A stretch of DNA of 64,000 bases, taken from NCBI GenBank assembly GCA_963812335.1, contig CAWEUU010000002.1:62001-126000 (forward strand), written 5' to 3'. Both the position numbers and the translations under genes were made by a program. Shown one piece after another: positions 26,495 to 34,869 of this stretch. The stretch's first letter is position 1; each line of letters opens with the position of its first letter. This stretch comes from VRUE01 sp963812335. Lineage in GTDB: Bacteria; Actinomycetota; Thermoleophilia; Solirubrobacterales; 70-9. Below the pieces are notes generated by a model, which was not told the origin of the DNA, searched no databases, and saw only the letters and a program-made list of their open reading frames with translations.

Positions 26495-26504
26495 CGATAG
26501 TGTT

Positions 26505-26717
26505 GTGACTCGGACCAACATCGAGATCGACGACAACCTGATCGGGCGTGCGATGCGTGTCTATCGGCTGCGCAGCAAGCGCGAGGCGGTCGACTTCGCG
26601 CTGCGTAAGCTCGTCGGCGAGCCGATGAATCGCGAGGAGATGCTTGCCTGCGAGGGTCGCGGCTGGGGTGGCGATCTCGACGAGATCCGCTCGCCGCAGG
26701 AGATTCCGGAGCTGTGA
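26505..26717 (+). CDS. vapB: VapB-type antitoxin
   Basis: A 70-residue ribbon-helix-helix antitoxin. RTNIEIDDNLIGRAM is the DNA-binding strand and first helix, and SKREAVDFALRKLV is the second helix. The C-terminal tail (GRGWGGDLDEIRSPQ) is the toxin-neutralising segment typical of VapB partners. GTG 26505 is chosen because the strand begins two residues later. It overlaps vapC by 4 bp (GTGA). Confidence 0.9.
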   Translation: MTRTNIEIDDNLIGRAMRVYRLRSKREAVDFALRKLVGEPMNREEMLACEGRGWGGDLDEIRSPQEIPEL

Positions 26718-27106
26718 CGCTGGTCGACAGCTCGGCCTGGATCGAGTTCCTGCGGGCGACCGGCAGCCGCATCCACCAGCGCCTGCATTCGGCCCTCGCG
26801 GCGGGCGAGCCCCTGTCCTGCGCCGACGTGGTCTTGATGGAGGTGCTTGCCGGCGCCCGCGACCGGGCCGATCGCGAGAACCTGCGCCGGATGCTCTTCG
26901 GCGTCGAGTTCCTCGCGGTCGACGGGCCCGCGGACTACGAGCAGGCGGCCGAGCTGTACCGGCTCTGCCGCGCCGGCGGCGATACCCCCCGCCAGCTGAC
27001 CGACTGCCTGATCGCCGCGGTCGCGATCCGCAACGAGGCCGAGCTGCTCTGCCAAGACGCGGACTTCCTCGCGCTCGCACGGCACACGCCGCTGCGTCTC
27101 GCCTAG
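26714..27106 (+). CDS. vapC: VapC-type PIN-domain toxin
   Basis: A 130-residue PIN ribonuclease that usually cleaves tRNA or rRNA when freed from its antitoxin. The acidic active site is visible: Asp5 in LVDSSAWIEF, Glu43 in MEVLAGAR, Asp96 in LTDCLIAAVA, and a final Asp in CQDADFLAL. It starts with GTG inside the vapB stop. The module appears complete. Confidence 0.92.
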   Translation: MTLVDSSAWIEFLRATGSRIHQRLHSALAAGEPLSCADVVLMEVLAGARDRADRENLRRMLFGVEFLAVDGPADYEQAAELYRLCRAGGDTPRQLTDCLIAAVAIRNEAELLCQDADFLALARHTPLRLA

Positions 27107-27117
27107 ACTCCGCCGCG

Positions 27118-27591
27118 ATGGCAACCGTCGAGGTAAACGGCGTCGAGGGGATGCAGAGCCTGCTCGGTCAGGAGATCGGGCCGAGCGAGTGGCGCACGGT
27201 CACGCAGGCCGACATCGACACGTTCGCCGAGCTCTCCGGCGACGACCAGTGGATCCACGTCGACGTCGAGAAAGCGAAGAGCGAGAGCCCCTTCGGCACG
27301 ACGATCGCCCACGGCAACCTAACGCTCTCGCTGGTCGACGGCTTCCGCAAGGAGCTGATCTCCTCGACCGGCTTCGCGCTCGGCGTCAACTACGGCTGGA
27401 ACAAGATCCGCTTCCCGGCGCCGGTGCCGGTCGACTCCAAGGTCCGCGCCAGGGCCGAGGTCGCTTCGCTCGAGGAGAAGGGCGGCGGCTGGTACGAGGT
27501 CGTCACCCGCTTCACGCTCGAGGTCGAGGGCAACGAGAAGCCCTGCTTCGTCGGTGACAGCGTCACCCGCGTGATGGCGCCCGCCGGGTAG
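27118..27591 (+). CDS. MaoC-like (R)-specific enoyl-CoA hydratase
   Basis: A 157-residue hot-dog-fold dehydratase. The hydratase-2 motif appears as FAELSGDDQWIHVD followed by PFGTTIAHGNLTLSL, with the catalytic Asp/His pair (Asp in GDDQWIH and His of IHVD). NYGWNKIRFPAPVPV is the conserved strand downstream. Such enzymes hydrate 2-enoyl-CoA to (R)-3-hydroxyacyl-CoA. ATG 27118 starts 11 bp after vapC, but a functional link is unlikely. Confidence 0.88.
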   Translation: MATVEVNGVEGMQSLLGQEIGPSEWRTVTQADIDTFAELSGDDQWIHVDVEKAKSESPFGTTIAHGNLTLSLVDGFRKELISSTGFALGVNYGWNKIRFPAPVPVDSKVRARAEVASLEEKGGGWYEVVTRFTLEVEGNEKPCFVGDSVTRVMAPAG

Positions 27592-27610
27592 CGGGCGCCG
27601 GCTCCACGCT

Positions 27611-28045
27611 CTATTCGACGGTCAGGGTGCCTTCCATGCCGGCTTCGCGGTGGCCGGGGACGGTGCAGTAGAAGGTGTATTCGCCCGCTTTCAGCTTGAC
27701 CTGTTCGGAGGTTTCGCCCTCCTCGATCAGCTCGGTCTTGCCGACCATTTCGCCGCTTTCGTCTTCGATCGCGACGTCGTGGGTGAGGGCCTGCGGGTTG
27801 GTGAAGTCGATCGTCACGTTGCCGGCTTCGGCGGTCGCCGAGTCGGTTGTGTAGGCGAGTGCGCCGTTCGGGTCGGCTTCGATGTCGACGGTCGAGCCGC
27901 CGCCCTCATTGCCGCCGCCGGCTTCGGCTGCGGCGCCGCTGTTGGCGTCGGTGGTCGTGGTCGTCGTGCCCGAGCTGTCGCCACCGCAGGCGACGAGGGC
28001 GAACGCGGCGAGTGCGAGGACTAGCGGTGCGGCTAGTTTCTTCAT
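27611..28045 (-). CDS. Cupredoxin-like copper lipoprotein
   Basis: A 144-residue exported lipoprotein. The signal peptide ends in the lipobox LVAC (Cys20), then a Thr/Gly/Ala-rich linker (about 25-52). The cupredoxin domain carries type-1 copper ligands: His in LTHDVAIED, then Cys, His and Met in YTFYCTVPGHREAGM. It would carry electrons or hold copper at the cell surface. Convergent with the MaoC gene. Confidence 0.88.
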   Translation of the reverse strand: MKKLAAPLVLALAAFALVACGGDSSGTTTTTTDANSGAAAEAGGGNEGGGSTVDIEADPNGALAYTTDSATAEAGNVTIDFTNPQALTHDVAIEDESGEMVGKTELIEEGETSEQVKLKAGEYTFYCTVPGHREAGMEGTLTVE

Positions 28046-28116
28046 CGAAACCGGATCCTTTCCTGGGGAACGCTCAGGGAGACTGTAACCAGTTACGCGG
28101 GCGGCGGAGCCTCGGC

Positions 28117-28926
28117 TCAGCGACCCTTGAACTCCGGCGTCTTGCCGCTGAAAAACGCGATCGCGCCTTCGCGCAGGTCCTCGGTCGCCATGCTGTCGGC
28201 GATTCCGTGGCGCTCCAGCTGCAGATGCTCGGTGATGCTGTTCTCGATGCTGACGCCGCAGAGCCGTTTCGCCGTCTTCACGTAGTGCGGCGCCATCTTC
28301 GCCAGCTTCTCGGCCTTGGCGCGGGCCGCGTCCGACAATTCCTCCGGGGCCACGACCTCGGAGACGAGGCCCTCCTCGAGCGCCTCGGCAGCGGTCATGT
28401 TGGGATCCTCGAGCAGGATCTCAAGCGCCCGGCTCGGCCCGACCACACGCGGCAGGAAGTAGGTCATGCCGCCGTCGGGCGAGGCGCCGATCCGGCCGTA
28501 GGCGCAGGCGAGGAAGGTCTTCTCGGAGGCGATCCGCAGGTCGCAGGCGAGCGCCAGCGAGAAGCCGGCCCCGGCCGCCGGGCCGTTGAGCGCGGCTATC
28601 ACCGGATAGGGGATGCGGCGCAGGTCGACGATCGCCGTGTGCAGCGCCTCGGCGCCGCGGCGCACGTTGGCGGGCAGGTCGATCGAGTCGTCTTCGACTC
28701 CCATCTTGAACCAGTTGACGTCGCCGCCCGAGCAGAAGGCGGCCCCGGCGCCGGTGACGATCAGCGCCCGTAGCGGCGCCTGGTCGGCGAGCCAGGCGAA
28801 GGCGGTGCCGAGCTCGGCGATCATCTCCGGGCTCATCGCGTTGAAGGCGTCGGGCCGATCGAGGGTCAGCGTGCCGATCTCCCCGTCGACCTCGATCCGC
28901 AGCGTGTTCAGCTCAGGCGGGCTCAT
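28117..28926 (-). CDS. Enoyl-CoA hydratase/isomerase (crotonase family)
   Basis: A 269-residue crotonase-fold enzyme. The CoA/oxyanion segment ALIVTGAGAAFCSGGDV is present, and the second oxyanion region is AALNGPAAGAGFSLALACD. Catalytic residues around SPDGGMTYFLPR differ from the two-Glu hydratase pattern: the first Glu position lies in GASPDGG, where Asp is found. It may therefore be an isomerase or hydrolase subtype; specificity is uncertain. The 5' end is divergent from uvrC with almost no intergenic space. Confidence 0.88.
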   Translation of the reverse strand: MSPPELNTLRIEVDGEIGTLTLDRPDAFNAMSPEMIAELGTAFAWLADQAPLRALIVTGAGAAFCSGGDVNWFKMGVEDDSIDLPANVRRGAEALHTAIVDLRRIPYPVIAALNGPAAGAGFSLALACDLRIASEKTFLACAYGRIGASPDGGMTYFLPRVVGPSRALEILLEDPNMTAAEALEEGLVSEVVAPEELSDAARAKAEKLAKMAPHYVKTAKRLCGVSIENSITEHLQLERHGIADSMATEDLREGAIAFFSGKTPEFKGR

Positions 28927-28951
28927 GCGGCCCGCAGCCTACCCTTATCGG

Positions 28952-30871
28952 GTGGACGGCAGGATCAAAGAGCTACCCGACGCCCCCGGCGTCTACCTCT
29001 TCTACGGGCGCGACGACGAGCTGCTCTATGTCGGCAAGGCGCTCTCGATCCGCAAGCGCGTCGCCTCCCACTTCTCCGGCGGCGAGCCGCGCCTGACCTC
29101 GCGGGTCGGCCGGATCGACTTCGTCGTCACCTCGACCGAGGCCGAGGCGCTGCTGACCGAGCAGAGCTTCATCAAGCGCCACCGGCCGCGCTTCAACATC
29201 CGTCTGCGCGACGACAAGTCCTACCCCTACGTCTGCGTCAGCCTCGACGAGGATTACCCGCGCGTCTACTTCACCCGCGAGAAGCACCGCGCCGGCCGCG
29301 CCTACTTTGGCCCCTTCTCGAGCGCCAAGCGCCTGCGCGAGACGCTCGACCTACTCGGCAAGCTGTTCCAGTTCCGCACCTGCGAGGGGGCCGAGCCGGG
29401 CCGCCGCTCCGGCAGCCCCTGCCTCGACTACTACATCAAGCGCTGTGGGGCGCCCTGCGTCGGCTACATCGGCAAGGAGGAGTACCGGCGCAACATCGAC
29501 GCGATCGTCGACTTCCTCTCCGGCCGCTACCGCCGGGTCGAGGCTGACGAGCAGGCGAAGATGGAGGAGGCGGCGGCCGCGCGCGAGTTCGAGCGCGCCG
29601 CGGTCCACCGCGACCGGTTGAAGGCGATCCGGTCGCTGTTCGAGCGCCAGCGCGTCGCCGGCGGCTCGGTCGGCACCGCCGACCTGATCGGCGTCGCGGC
29701 CGAGGGCGCCGACGCCAACGCCCAGGTCTTCCAGGTGCGCGACGGGATCCTCGCCCAGCGGCAGAGCTTCTACCTCGACAACCAGGCCGAACGGGACCCG
29801 GCCGAGGTCGCCGAGGAGTTCATCGGCCAGTACTACTCGGCCTCGCCGGCGATGCCGCGCACGATCGTCGTCGGCCCTGACCTGCGCGAGCGGGCCGCGC
29901 TGTTGGCGGCGGCGCTGGGCGAGCGACGCGGCTCGCCGGTCGAGGTGCGGGTCGCCGAGCGCGGCGACAAGCGCCGCCTGCGCGAACTGGCCGAGCGCAA
30001 CGCCCGCCTCGCCCTCGACCAGGACCGGCTTCGGCGCGAGCACCGCCGCCAGCGCCGGGTCGACTCGCTCGCCGACCTGCGCGAGGCGCTGGGAATGGAA
30101 GATCTGCCGATCCGGATCGAGGGCTTCGACATCTCCAACCTGGGCGGCGAGCACACCGTCGCCTCGATGGTCGTGTTCGAGGGGGGCGCGACGAAGAAGG
30201 CCGACTACCGCCGCTTCAACATCGAATTCCGCCCGCGTGCTCTGCTTCCGGACACGGCCAAAGAGTCAGATATGGATGGCCGTGTCCTCCCGCGTCCGCC
30301 GCGGGCGGGCGACGACCGACCCAAGCAGGATGATTTTGCCGCCATGCAGGAGGTGCTCGAACGTCGTGTCAGCCGCCAGCTCGACCAGGTCGACCTCTCC
30401 CCGCACGATGGCAAGCGCGACGAGAGCTTCGCGGCGCTGCCCTCGCTCGTTGTGATCGACGGCGGCAAGGGCCAGCTCGGCGCGGCGATGGCGGCGCTCG
30501 GCCCCTTCGTCGAGCGCGGCGCCACGGTCGTCTCGCTGGCCAAGCGCGAGGAGGAGGTCTTCGTCCCGGGGCGGTCGCAGCCGATCGAGCTGCCCGCCGA
30601 CTCGGAGGCCTCGAAGCTGCTGCAGCGGGTGCGCGACGAGGCCCACCGCTTCGCGATCGAGCATCACCGCGGCCGCCGCGACGGGGCGATGACCGCTTCC
30701 GTGCTCGACGACCTGAAGGGCGTCGGCCCGGCCCGCAAGCGCGCTTTCCTCCGGCACTTCGGCACGCCGGAGCGCTTCCTCGCCGCGAGCCGCGAGGAGC
30801 TCGAGTCGGTCCCCGGCGTGCCCGGCAAGCTGGCGCGGGAGATCCACGAGCAGCTGCACAGGACGGGGTAG
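28952..30871 (+). CDS. uvrC: Excinuclease ABC subunit C
   Basis: UvrC makes the two incisions in nucleotide excision repair with UvrAB. The protein has 639 residues: GIY-YIG nuclease (about 10-95, APGVYLFYG and YVGKALSIRKRV), a Cys-rich segment (RSGSPCLDYYIKRCGAPCVG), the UVR helices (about 200-240), the RNase-H-like endonuclease core (IRIEGFDISNLGGEHTVASM, VVIDGGKGQL) and C-terminal HhH motifs (LKGVGPARKRAFL, VPGVPGKLA). GTG 28952 fits the domain start; ATG 28925 is possible. It lies 2 bp before rapZ. Confidence 0.96.
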   Translation: MDGRIKELPDAPGVYLFYGRDDELLYVGKALSIRKRVASHFSGGEPRLTSRVGRIDFVVTSTEAEALLTEQSFIKRHRPRFNIRLRDDKSYPYVCVSLDEDYPRVYFTREKHRAGRAYFGPFSSAKRLRETLDLLGKLFQFRTCEGAEPGRRSGSPCLDYYIKRCGAPCVGYIGKEEYRRNIDAIVDFLSGRYRRVEADEQAKMEEAAAAREFERAAVHRDRLKAIRSLFERQRVAGGSVGTADLIGVAAEGADANAQVFQVRDGILAQRQSFYLDNQAERDPAEVAEEFIGQYYSASPAMPRTIVVGPDLRERAALLAAALGERRGSPVEVRVAERGDKRRLRELAERNARLALDQDRLRREHRRQRRVDSLADLREALGMEDLPIRIEGFDISNLGGEHTVASMVVFEGGATKKADYRRFNIEFRPRALLPDTAKESDMDGRVLPRPPRAGDDRPKQDDFAAMQEVLERRVSRQLDQVDLSPHDGKRDESFAALPSLVVIDGGKGQLGAAMAALGPFVERGATVVSLAKREEEVFVPGRSQPIELPADSEASKLLQRVRDEAHRFAIEHHRGRRDGAMTASVLDDLKGVGPARKRAFLRHFGTPERFLAASREELESVPGVPGKLAREIHEQLHRTG

Positions 30872-30873
30872 GC

Positions 30874-31737
30874 GTGAGCGCCGAGGTCGACCTGGTGCTG
30901 ATCACCGGCCACTCCGGCGCCGGCAAGTCGGAGGCGATCGCCGCCTTCGAGGACGGCGGCTACTTCTGCGTCGACAACCTGCCGCCGCGGATGATCGGCG
31001 GCCTCGGCGAGCTCTTCCGCCACGAGGGCAGCGGCGTCGAACGCGCGGCGGTGGTCTCCGACGTGCGCGGCGGCGAGTACTTCGAGGACCTCAACCAGGT
31101 GCTCGAGGAACTCGGCAGCGACGGGCTGAAGCCGAAACTGCTCTTCCTCGAGGCGGACGAGGAGGCGCTGCTGCACCGTTACAAGGAGACCCGCCGGCGC
31201 CACCCGATGGCGCCGGAGGGCAGGATCGTCGACGGGATCCGCGCCGAGCGCGAGCTGCTGGCGCCGCTGCGCGCCCGCGCCGACGTGGTGATGGACACCA
31301 GCGAGTTGACCGGCGGCCAGCTGCGGCGGCGGATCGCCGAGGAGATGCTCGGCGGCGAGGACGGCGGCAAGCTGGCGCTGACCCTGCTCACCTTTGGCTT
31401 CAAGAACGGCCCGCCGCGCGATGCCGACCTGACCCTCGACGTGCGCTTCCTGCCAAACCCGCACTACGTCGACGAGCTGCGGCCGCTGACCGGGCTCGAG
31501 GAGGAGGTGCGCGCCTATGTCGAGTCGGGGACCCAGGCGGGTGAGTTCTACGGCCGCCTGCTGCCGCTGCTCGAGTTCCTCGTCCCCGCCTACGTCGCCG
31601 AGGGCAAGAGCCACCTGACGATCGCGATCGGCTGCACCGGCGGCAGGCACCGCTCGGTCACCGTTGCCGACCGCATCCGCCGCTCGCTCGACGGCCGCGA
31701 GGGCGTGGTGGTCAAAATGAAGCACCGCGACCTCTGA
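30874..31737 (+). CDS. rapZ: RNase adapter / nucleotide-binding protein RapZ
   Basis: A 287-residue P-loop protein of the RapZ (YvcJ) family. Walker A is GHSGAGKS (about residues 10-17), followed by FEDGGYFCVDNLPP. The C-terminal domain has FGFKNGPPRDADLTLDVRFLPNPHY and IGCTGGRHRSV, all standard. In many bacteria it binds UDP-GlcNAc-linked signals or small RNAs. GTG 30874 follows uvrC, as in most actinobacteria. However, yvcK and whiA, which normally follow, are absent from this place. Confidence 0.95.
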   Translation: MSAEVDLVLITGHSGAGKSEAIAAFEDGGYFCVDNLPPRMIGGLGELFRHEGSGVERAAVVSDVRGGEYFEDLNQVLEELGSDGLKPKLLFLEADEEALLHRYKETRRRHPMAPEGRIVDGIRAERELLAPLRARADVVMDTSELTGGQLRRRIAEEMLGGEDGGKLALTLLTFGFKNGPPRDADLTLDVRFLPNPHYVDELRPLTGLEEEVRAYVESGTQAGEFYGRLLPLLEFLVPAYVAEGKSHLTIAIGCTGGRHRSVTVADRIRRSLDGREGVVVKMKHRDL

Positions 31738-31761
31738 TGGCCCCAGCCATAGAATCGGCGG

Positions 31762-32613
31762 GTGATCGATCCCGTCATCTCCATTCGCGGCCTGCGCAAG
31801 AGCTACGGCGAGGTCGAGGCGGTGCGGGGCGTCGATCTCGACGTCCGCCGCGGTGAGGTCTTTGCCTTCCTCGGGCCCAACGGCGCCGGCAAGACGACCA
31901 CGGTCGAGATCCTCGAGGGCTACCGCAAGCGCGATGACGGCGAGCTCAGAGTGCTCGGCGAGGACCCCGAGCACGCCGGGCGCGGGTGGCGCGAGCGGAT
32001 CGGGATCGTGCTGCAGAGCGGCCACCTCGAGCCCTACCTGACTGTCGCCGAGTCGCTGGCGCTGTACGCGGGCTACTACCGCGCGCCGCGGCCGGTCGAG
32101 GAGGTTATTGAGGCGATCGGGCTGGCGGACAGGGCCGGCGAGCGCGCCGGTCGGCTATCCGGCGGCCAGCGGCGCCGGCTCGACGTCGGCATGGCGCTGG
32201 TCGGCGACCCCGATCTACTCTTCCTCGACGAGCCGACGACCGGCTTCGACCCCGAGGCGCGGCGCGGCGCATGGGAGGTGATCGCCGGCCTGCGCGAGCT
32301 CGGCAAGACGGTCTTCCTCACCACCCACTACATGGACGAGGCGCAGCGCCTCGCCGACCGCGTCGCGATCATCGCCGGCGGTGAGATCGTCGCCCGCGGC
32401 ACCCCCGAGGACCTCGGCGACCGCGAGAGCCGCCCGGTGCGGATCAGCTACCGCGAGGACGGCCGCGAGGTCGCGCTGGAGACGGCGACCCCGGTGCGGA
32501 CGCTGAACGAGCTGACCGGCCGAGCGCTGGCCGAGGGTCGCGAGCTCGAGGGGCTCGAGGTCAGCCGGCCCAGCCTCGAGGACGTCTACCTGGAACTGAC
32601 CAGATCGCGATGA
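31762..32613 (+). CDS. ABC exporter ATP-binding protein
   Basis: A 283-residue ATPase of the DrrA/CcmA-like type. Walker A is GPNGAGKTT, the signature is LSGGQRRRLD, Walker B is LLFLDEPTTGFDPEARR and the H-loop is TTHYMDEAQRLADR. The C-terminal part has the usual regulatory domain of drug and lipid exporters. GTG 31762 is the start. Its permease partner follows but carries a frameshift, so the pair may no longer work. Confidence 0.92.
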   Translation: MIDPVISIRGLRKSYGEVEAVRGVDLDVRRGEVFAFLGPNGAGKTTTVEILEGYRKRDDGELRVLGEDPEHAGRGWRERIGIVLQSGHLEPYLTVAESLALYAGYYRAPRPVEEVIEAIGLADRAGERAGRLSGGQRRRLDVGMALVGDPDLLFLDEPTTGFDPEARRGAWEVIAGLRELGKTVFLTTHYMDEAQRLADRVAIIAGGEIVARGTPEDLGDRESRPVRISYREDGREVALETATPVRTLNELTGRALAEGRELEGLEVSRPSLEDVYLELTRSR

Positions 32614-32635
32614 GCGCGGAGCGCGATTCCTTGTG

Positions 32636-33398
32636 ATGAGCCTGGTCCTGCACCAACTCCGCTACGACCAGAAGGTCTTCTGGCGCAACCCGGCGGCGGT
32701 CTTCTTCACCGTGCTCTTCCCGATCGTGCTGCTGCTGATATTCGCCACCGTCTTCGGCGACCAGACGATCGACATCGCCGGCGGGATCGAGATCACGACC
32801 TACTACGTGCCGGCGATCATCACCCTCGCGGTGGTCTCGGCGACGATGCAGACGCTGGCGATGTCGCTGGTCATCGCCCGCGAGGAAAGTCGCCTCAAGC
32901 GCGGCCGCGGCACGCCGATGCCGGCCTGGGTCTTCATCGCCGGTCGGGTAGGCAACTCGATCGTCGTCGCTGCGTTGATGCTGGCCCTGGTCGCGCTGCT
33001 GGGCAAGCTGCTCTATGGCGTGCCGATCCCGTGGGCGCGGGCGCCGGAGCTGCTCGTCGTGCTGATCGTCGGCGCCGCCTCCTTCTGCTGTCTCGGCATC
33101 GCGCTGACCGCGGCCGATTCCCACTCAGGACGCTGCGGCGCCGATCGCCAACGTGATCCTGCTGCCGCTCTACTTCCTCTCCGGCGTCTTCATCCCCGAC
33201 GACGAGCTGCCCTCCGGCGTGATCGACTTCGCCAACTACTTCCCGATCCGGCCCTTCTTCCAGTCCTTCTTCGACGCCTACGTGCCCGGCAGTGGAGCCT
33301 CCATCGCCTGGGACCATCTCGCCGTCGTCGCGATCTGGGGCGTCGCCGGCCTGCTGCTGGCGATCCGCTTCTTCCGCTGGACTCCGCACGGGGAGTGA
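32636..33398 (+). pseudogene. ABC-2 type permease with single-base frameshift
   Basis: The frame from ATG 32636 encodes an ABC-2 permease (WRNPAAVFFTVLFPIVLLLI, YYVPAIITLAVVSATMQTL, GIALTA) until about 33115, then turns into a non-membrane sequence. The expected continuation lies in the next frame: skipping one base near 33116 gives AIPTQDAAAPIANVILLPLY and then LSGVFIPDDELP, ending at 33398. So one extra base (G or C near 33113-33116) separates two halves of a 250-residue protein. This could be a real mutation, an assembly error or recoding; no slippery heptamer is obvious. Confidence 0.85.
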
Positions 33399-33442
33399 GG
33401 AGCCGACCGGGGGCCGATCGCACGTATAGCCTCCCGATCCCG

Positions 33443-33805
33443 ATGTTGCATCACGTTCTCTTAGAGGTCTCCGACCTCGAGCGGAGCGCGTCCTTCTACG
33501 ACGCGCTGCTCGCGCCGCTCGGTTGGCGGCGTCACTTCGAGCGGGACGAGACGATCGGCTGGGGCATCGCCAAGCCGGTGTTCTTCATCTCCGCCCACCA
33601 CTCGCCCAAGCCCGGCTTTGGCCTGCTCAGCTTCTCGGGGCTGGGCATCGTCGCGGTCAAGGCGGCCTGGGAACAGGGCACGGCGGCGGGGGGCAGGGGC
33701 GTCGGCGAGCCGGGCGAGCGCAGCTCGTACGGCTCGGGCTCCTACTCAGCGTTCCTGCAGGACCCGGACGGGTACGAAATCGAGGTCACGGTCGGCAGCG
33801 ACTAG
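33443..33805 (+). CDS. Glyoxalase/dioxygenase-family (VOC) protein
   Basis: A 120-residue single VOC-fold protein. It begins MLHHVLLEVSDLERSASFYD with the first His as a metal-ligand candidate, and ends FLQDPDGYEIEVTV, where the Glu of YEIE is the classic second ligand. It may bind divalent metal and act on a small electrophile, or simply bind a drug. ATG 33443 is chosen because the first strand begins there. It is upstream of the glycolytic cluster but probably unrelated. Confidence 0.82.
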   Translation: MLHHVLLEVSDLERSASFYDALLAPLGWRRHFERDETIGWGIAKPVFFISAHHSPKPGFGLLSFSGLGIVAVKAAWEQGTAAGGRGVGEPGERSSYGSGSYSAFLQDPDGYEIEVTVGSD

Positions 33806-33845
33806 CCTCGGGCAATCAGGCACAAACACCAGGAGGAATGACTTC

Positions 33846-34850
33846 ATGGCTGTAAAGGTCGGCATCAACGGCTTCGGCCGCATCGGGCGCAATCTCTTCC
33901 GCGCCGCCCACGCGGCGGGTGCGGACCTCGAGTTCGTCGCCGTAAACGACATCACCGACACCGGCACGCTCGCCCACCTGCTCAAGTACGACTCGATCCT
34001 CGGGCGCTTCCCCGGCGAGGTCACGGCGGGCGAGGGCTCGCTGAGGGTCGACGGCAAGGAGCTCAAGGTGCTCTCCGAGCGCGACCCGGCGGCACTGCCA
34101 TGGGGTGAGCTCGGCGCCGACGTGGTAATCGAGTCGACCGGCCTGTTCACCGCCCGCGCCGACGCCGGCAAGCACCTCGAGGCAGGCGCCAAGAAGGTGA
34201 TCATCTCGGCCCCGGCCAAGGAGCCCGACATCACGGTCGCGCTCGGGGTCAACTTCGAGAGCGACTACGACCCGGCCAGCCACGACATCATCTCCAACGC
34301 CTCCTGCACGACCAACTGCCTGGCGCCGGTCGCGAAGGTGCTGCACGAGGCGTTCGGTATCGAGCTGGGGCTGATGACGACCATTCACGCCTACACCGCC
34401 GACCAGCGCCTGCAGGACATGCCGCACAAGGATCTGCGCCGGGCGCGCGCTGCGGCGCTCAACCTGATCCCGACGACGACCGGAGCCGCCAAGGCCGTCG
34501 GCCTCGTCCTGCCGGAGCTGAACGGCAGGCTCAACGGGTTCGCGATGCGGGCGCCGGTCGCGACCGGCTCGGTCGTCGACCTCGTCTTCACCCCCTCGCA
34601 GCCGACCGACCCGGAAGCGGTCAACGCCGCAATCAAGCAGGCTGCCGAGGGCCCGCTGAAGGGCATCCTCAGCTACACCGAGGACGAGATCGTCTCGACT
34701 GACATCGTCAGCGACCCGCACTCCTCGATTTTCGACGCCGGCCAGACGATGGCTATCGGCGACGGCAAGATGATCAAGGTCGTGTCGTGGTACGACAATG
34801 AGTGGGGCTACTCCAACCGCTGTGTAGAGCTCGCCGGCAAGGTTCTTTGA
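33846..34850 (+). CDS. gap: Glyceraldehyde-3-phosphate dehydrogenase
   Basis: Phosphorylating GAPDH, 334 residues, converting G3P, NAD and phosphate to 1,3-bisphosphoglycerate. The NAD fold begins VGINGFGRIGRN and has Asp35 (VND), pointing to NAD preference. The active site is Cys154 in SNASCTTNCLAP, with His in TTIHAYTADQ. The C-terminus WYDNEWGYSNR is intact. ATG 33846 has AGGAGG at 33830-33835. It heads gap-pgk-tpiA-gpmI. Confidence 0.98.
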   Translation: MAVKVGINGFGRIGRNLFRAAHAAGADLEFVAVNDITDTGTLAHLLKYDSILGRFPGEVTAGEGSLRVDGKELKVLSERDPAALPWGELGADVVIESTGLFTARADAGKHLEAGAKKVIISAPAKEPDITVALGVNFESDYDPASHDIISNASCTTNCLAPVAKVLHEAFGIELGLMTTIHAYTADQRLQDMPHKDLRRARAAALNLIPTTTGAAKAVGLVLPELNGRLNGFAMRAPVATGSVVDLVFTPSQPTDPEAVNAAIKQAAEGPLKGILSYTEDEIVSTDIVSDPHSSIFDAGQTMAIGDGKMIKVVSWYDNEWGYSNRCVELAGKVL

Positions 34851-34869
34851 GCCAGTCGGGGGAGGATCT

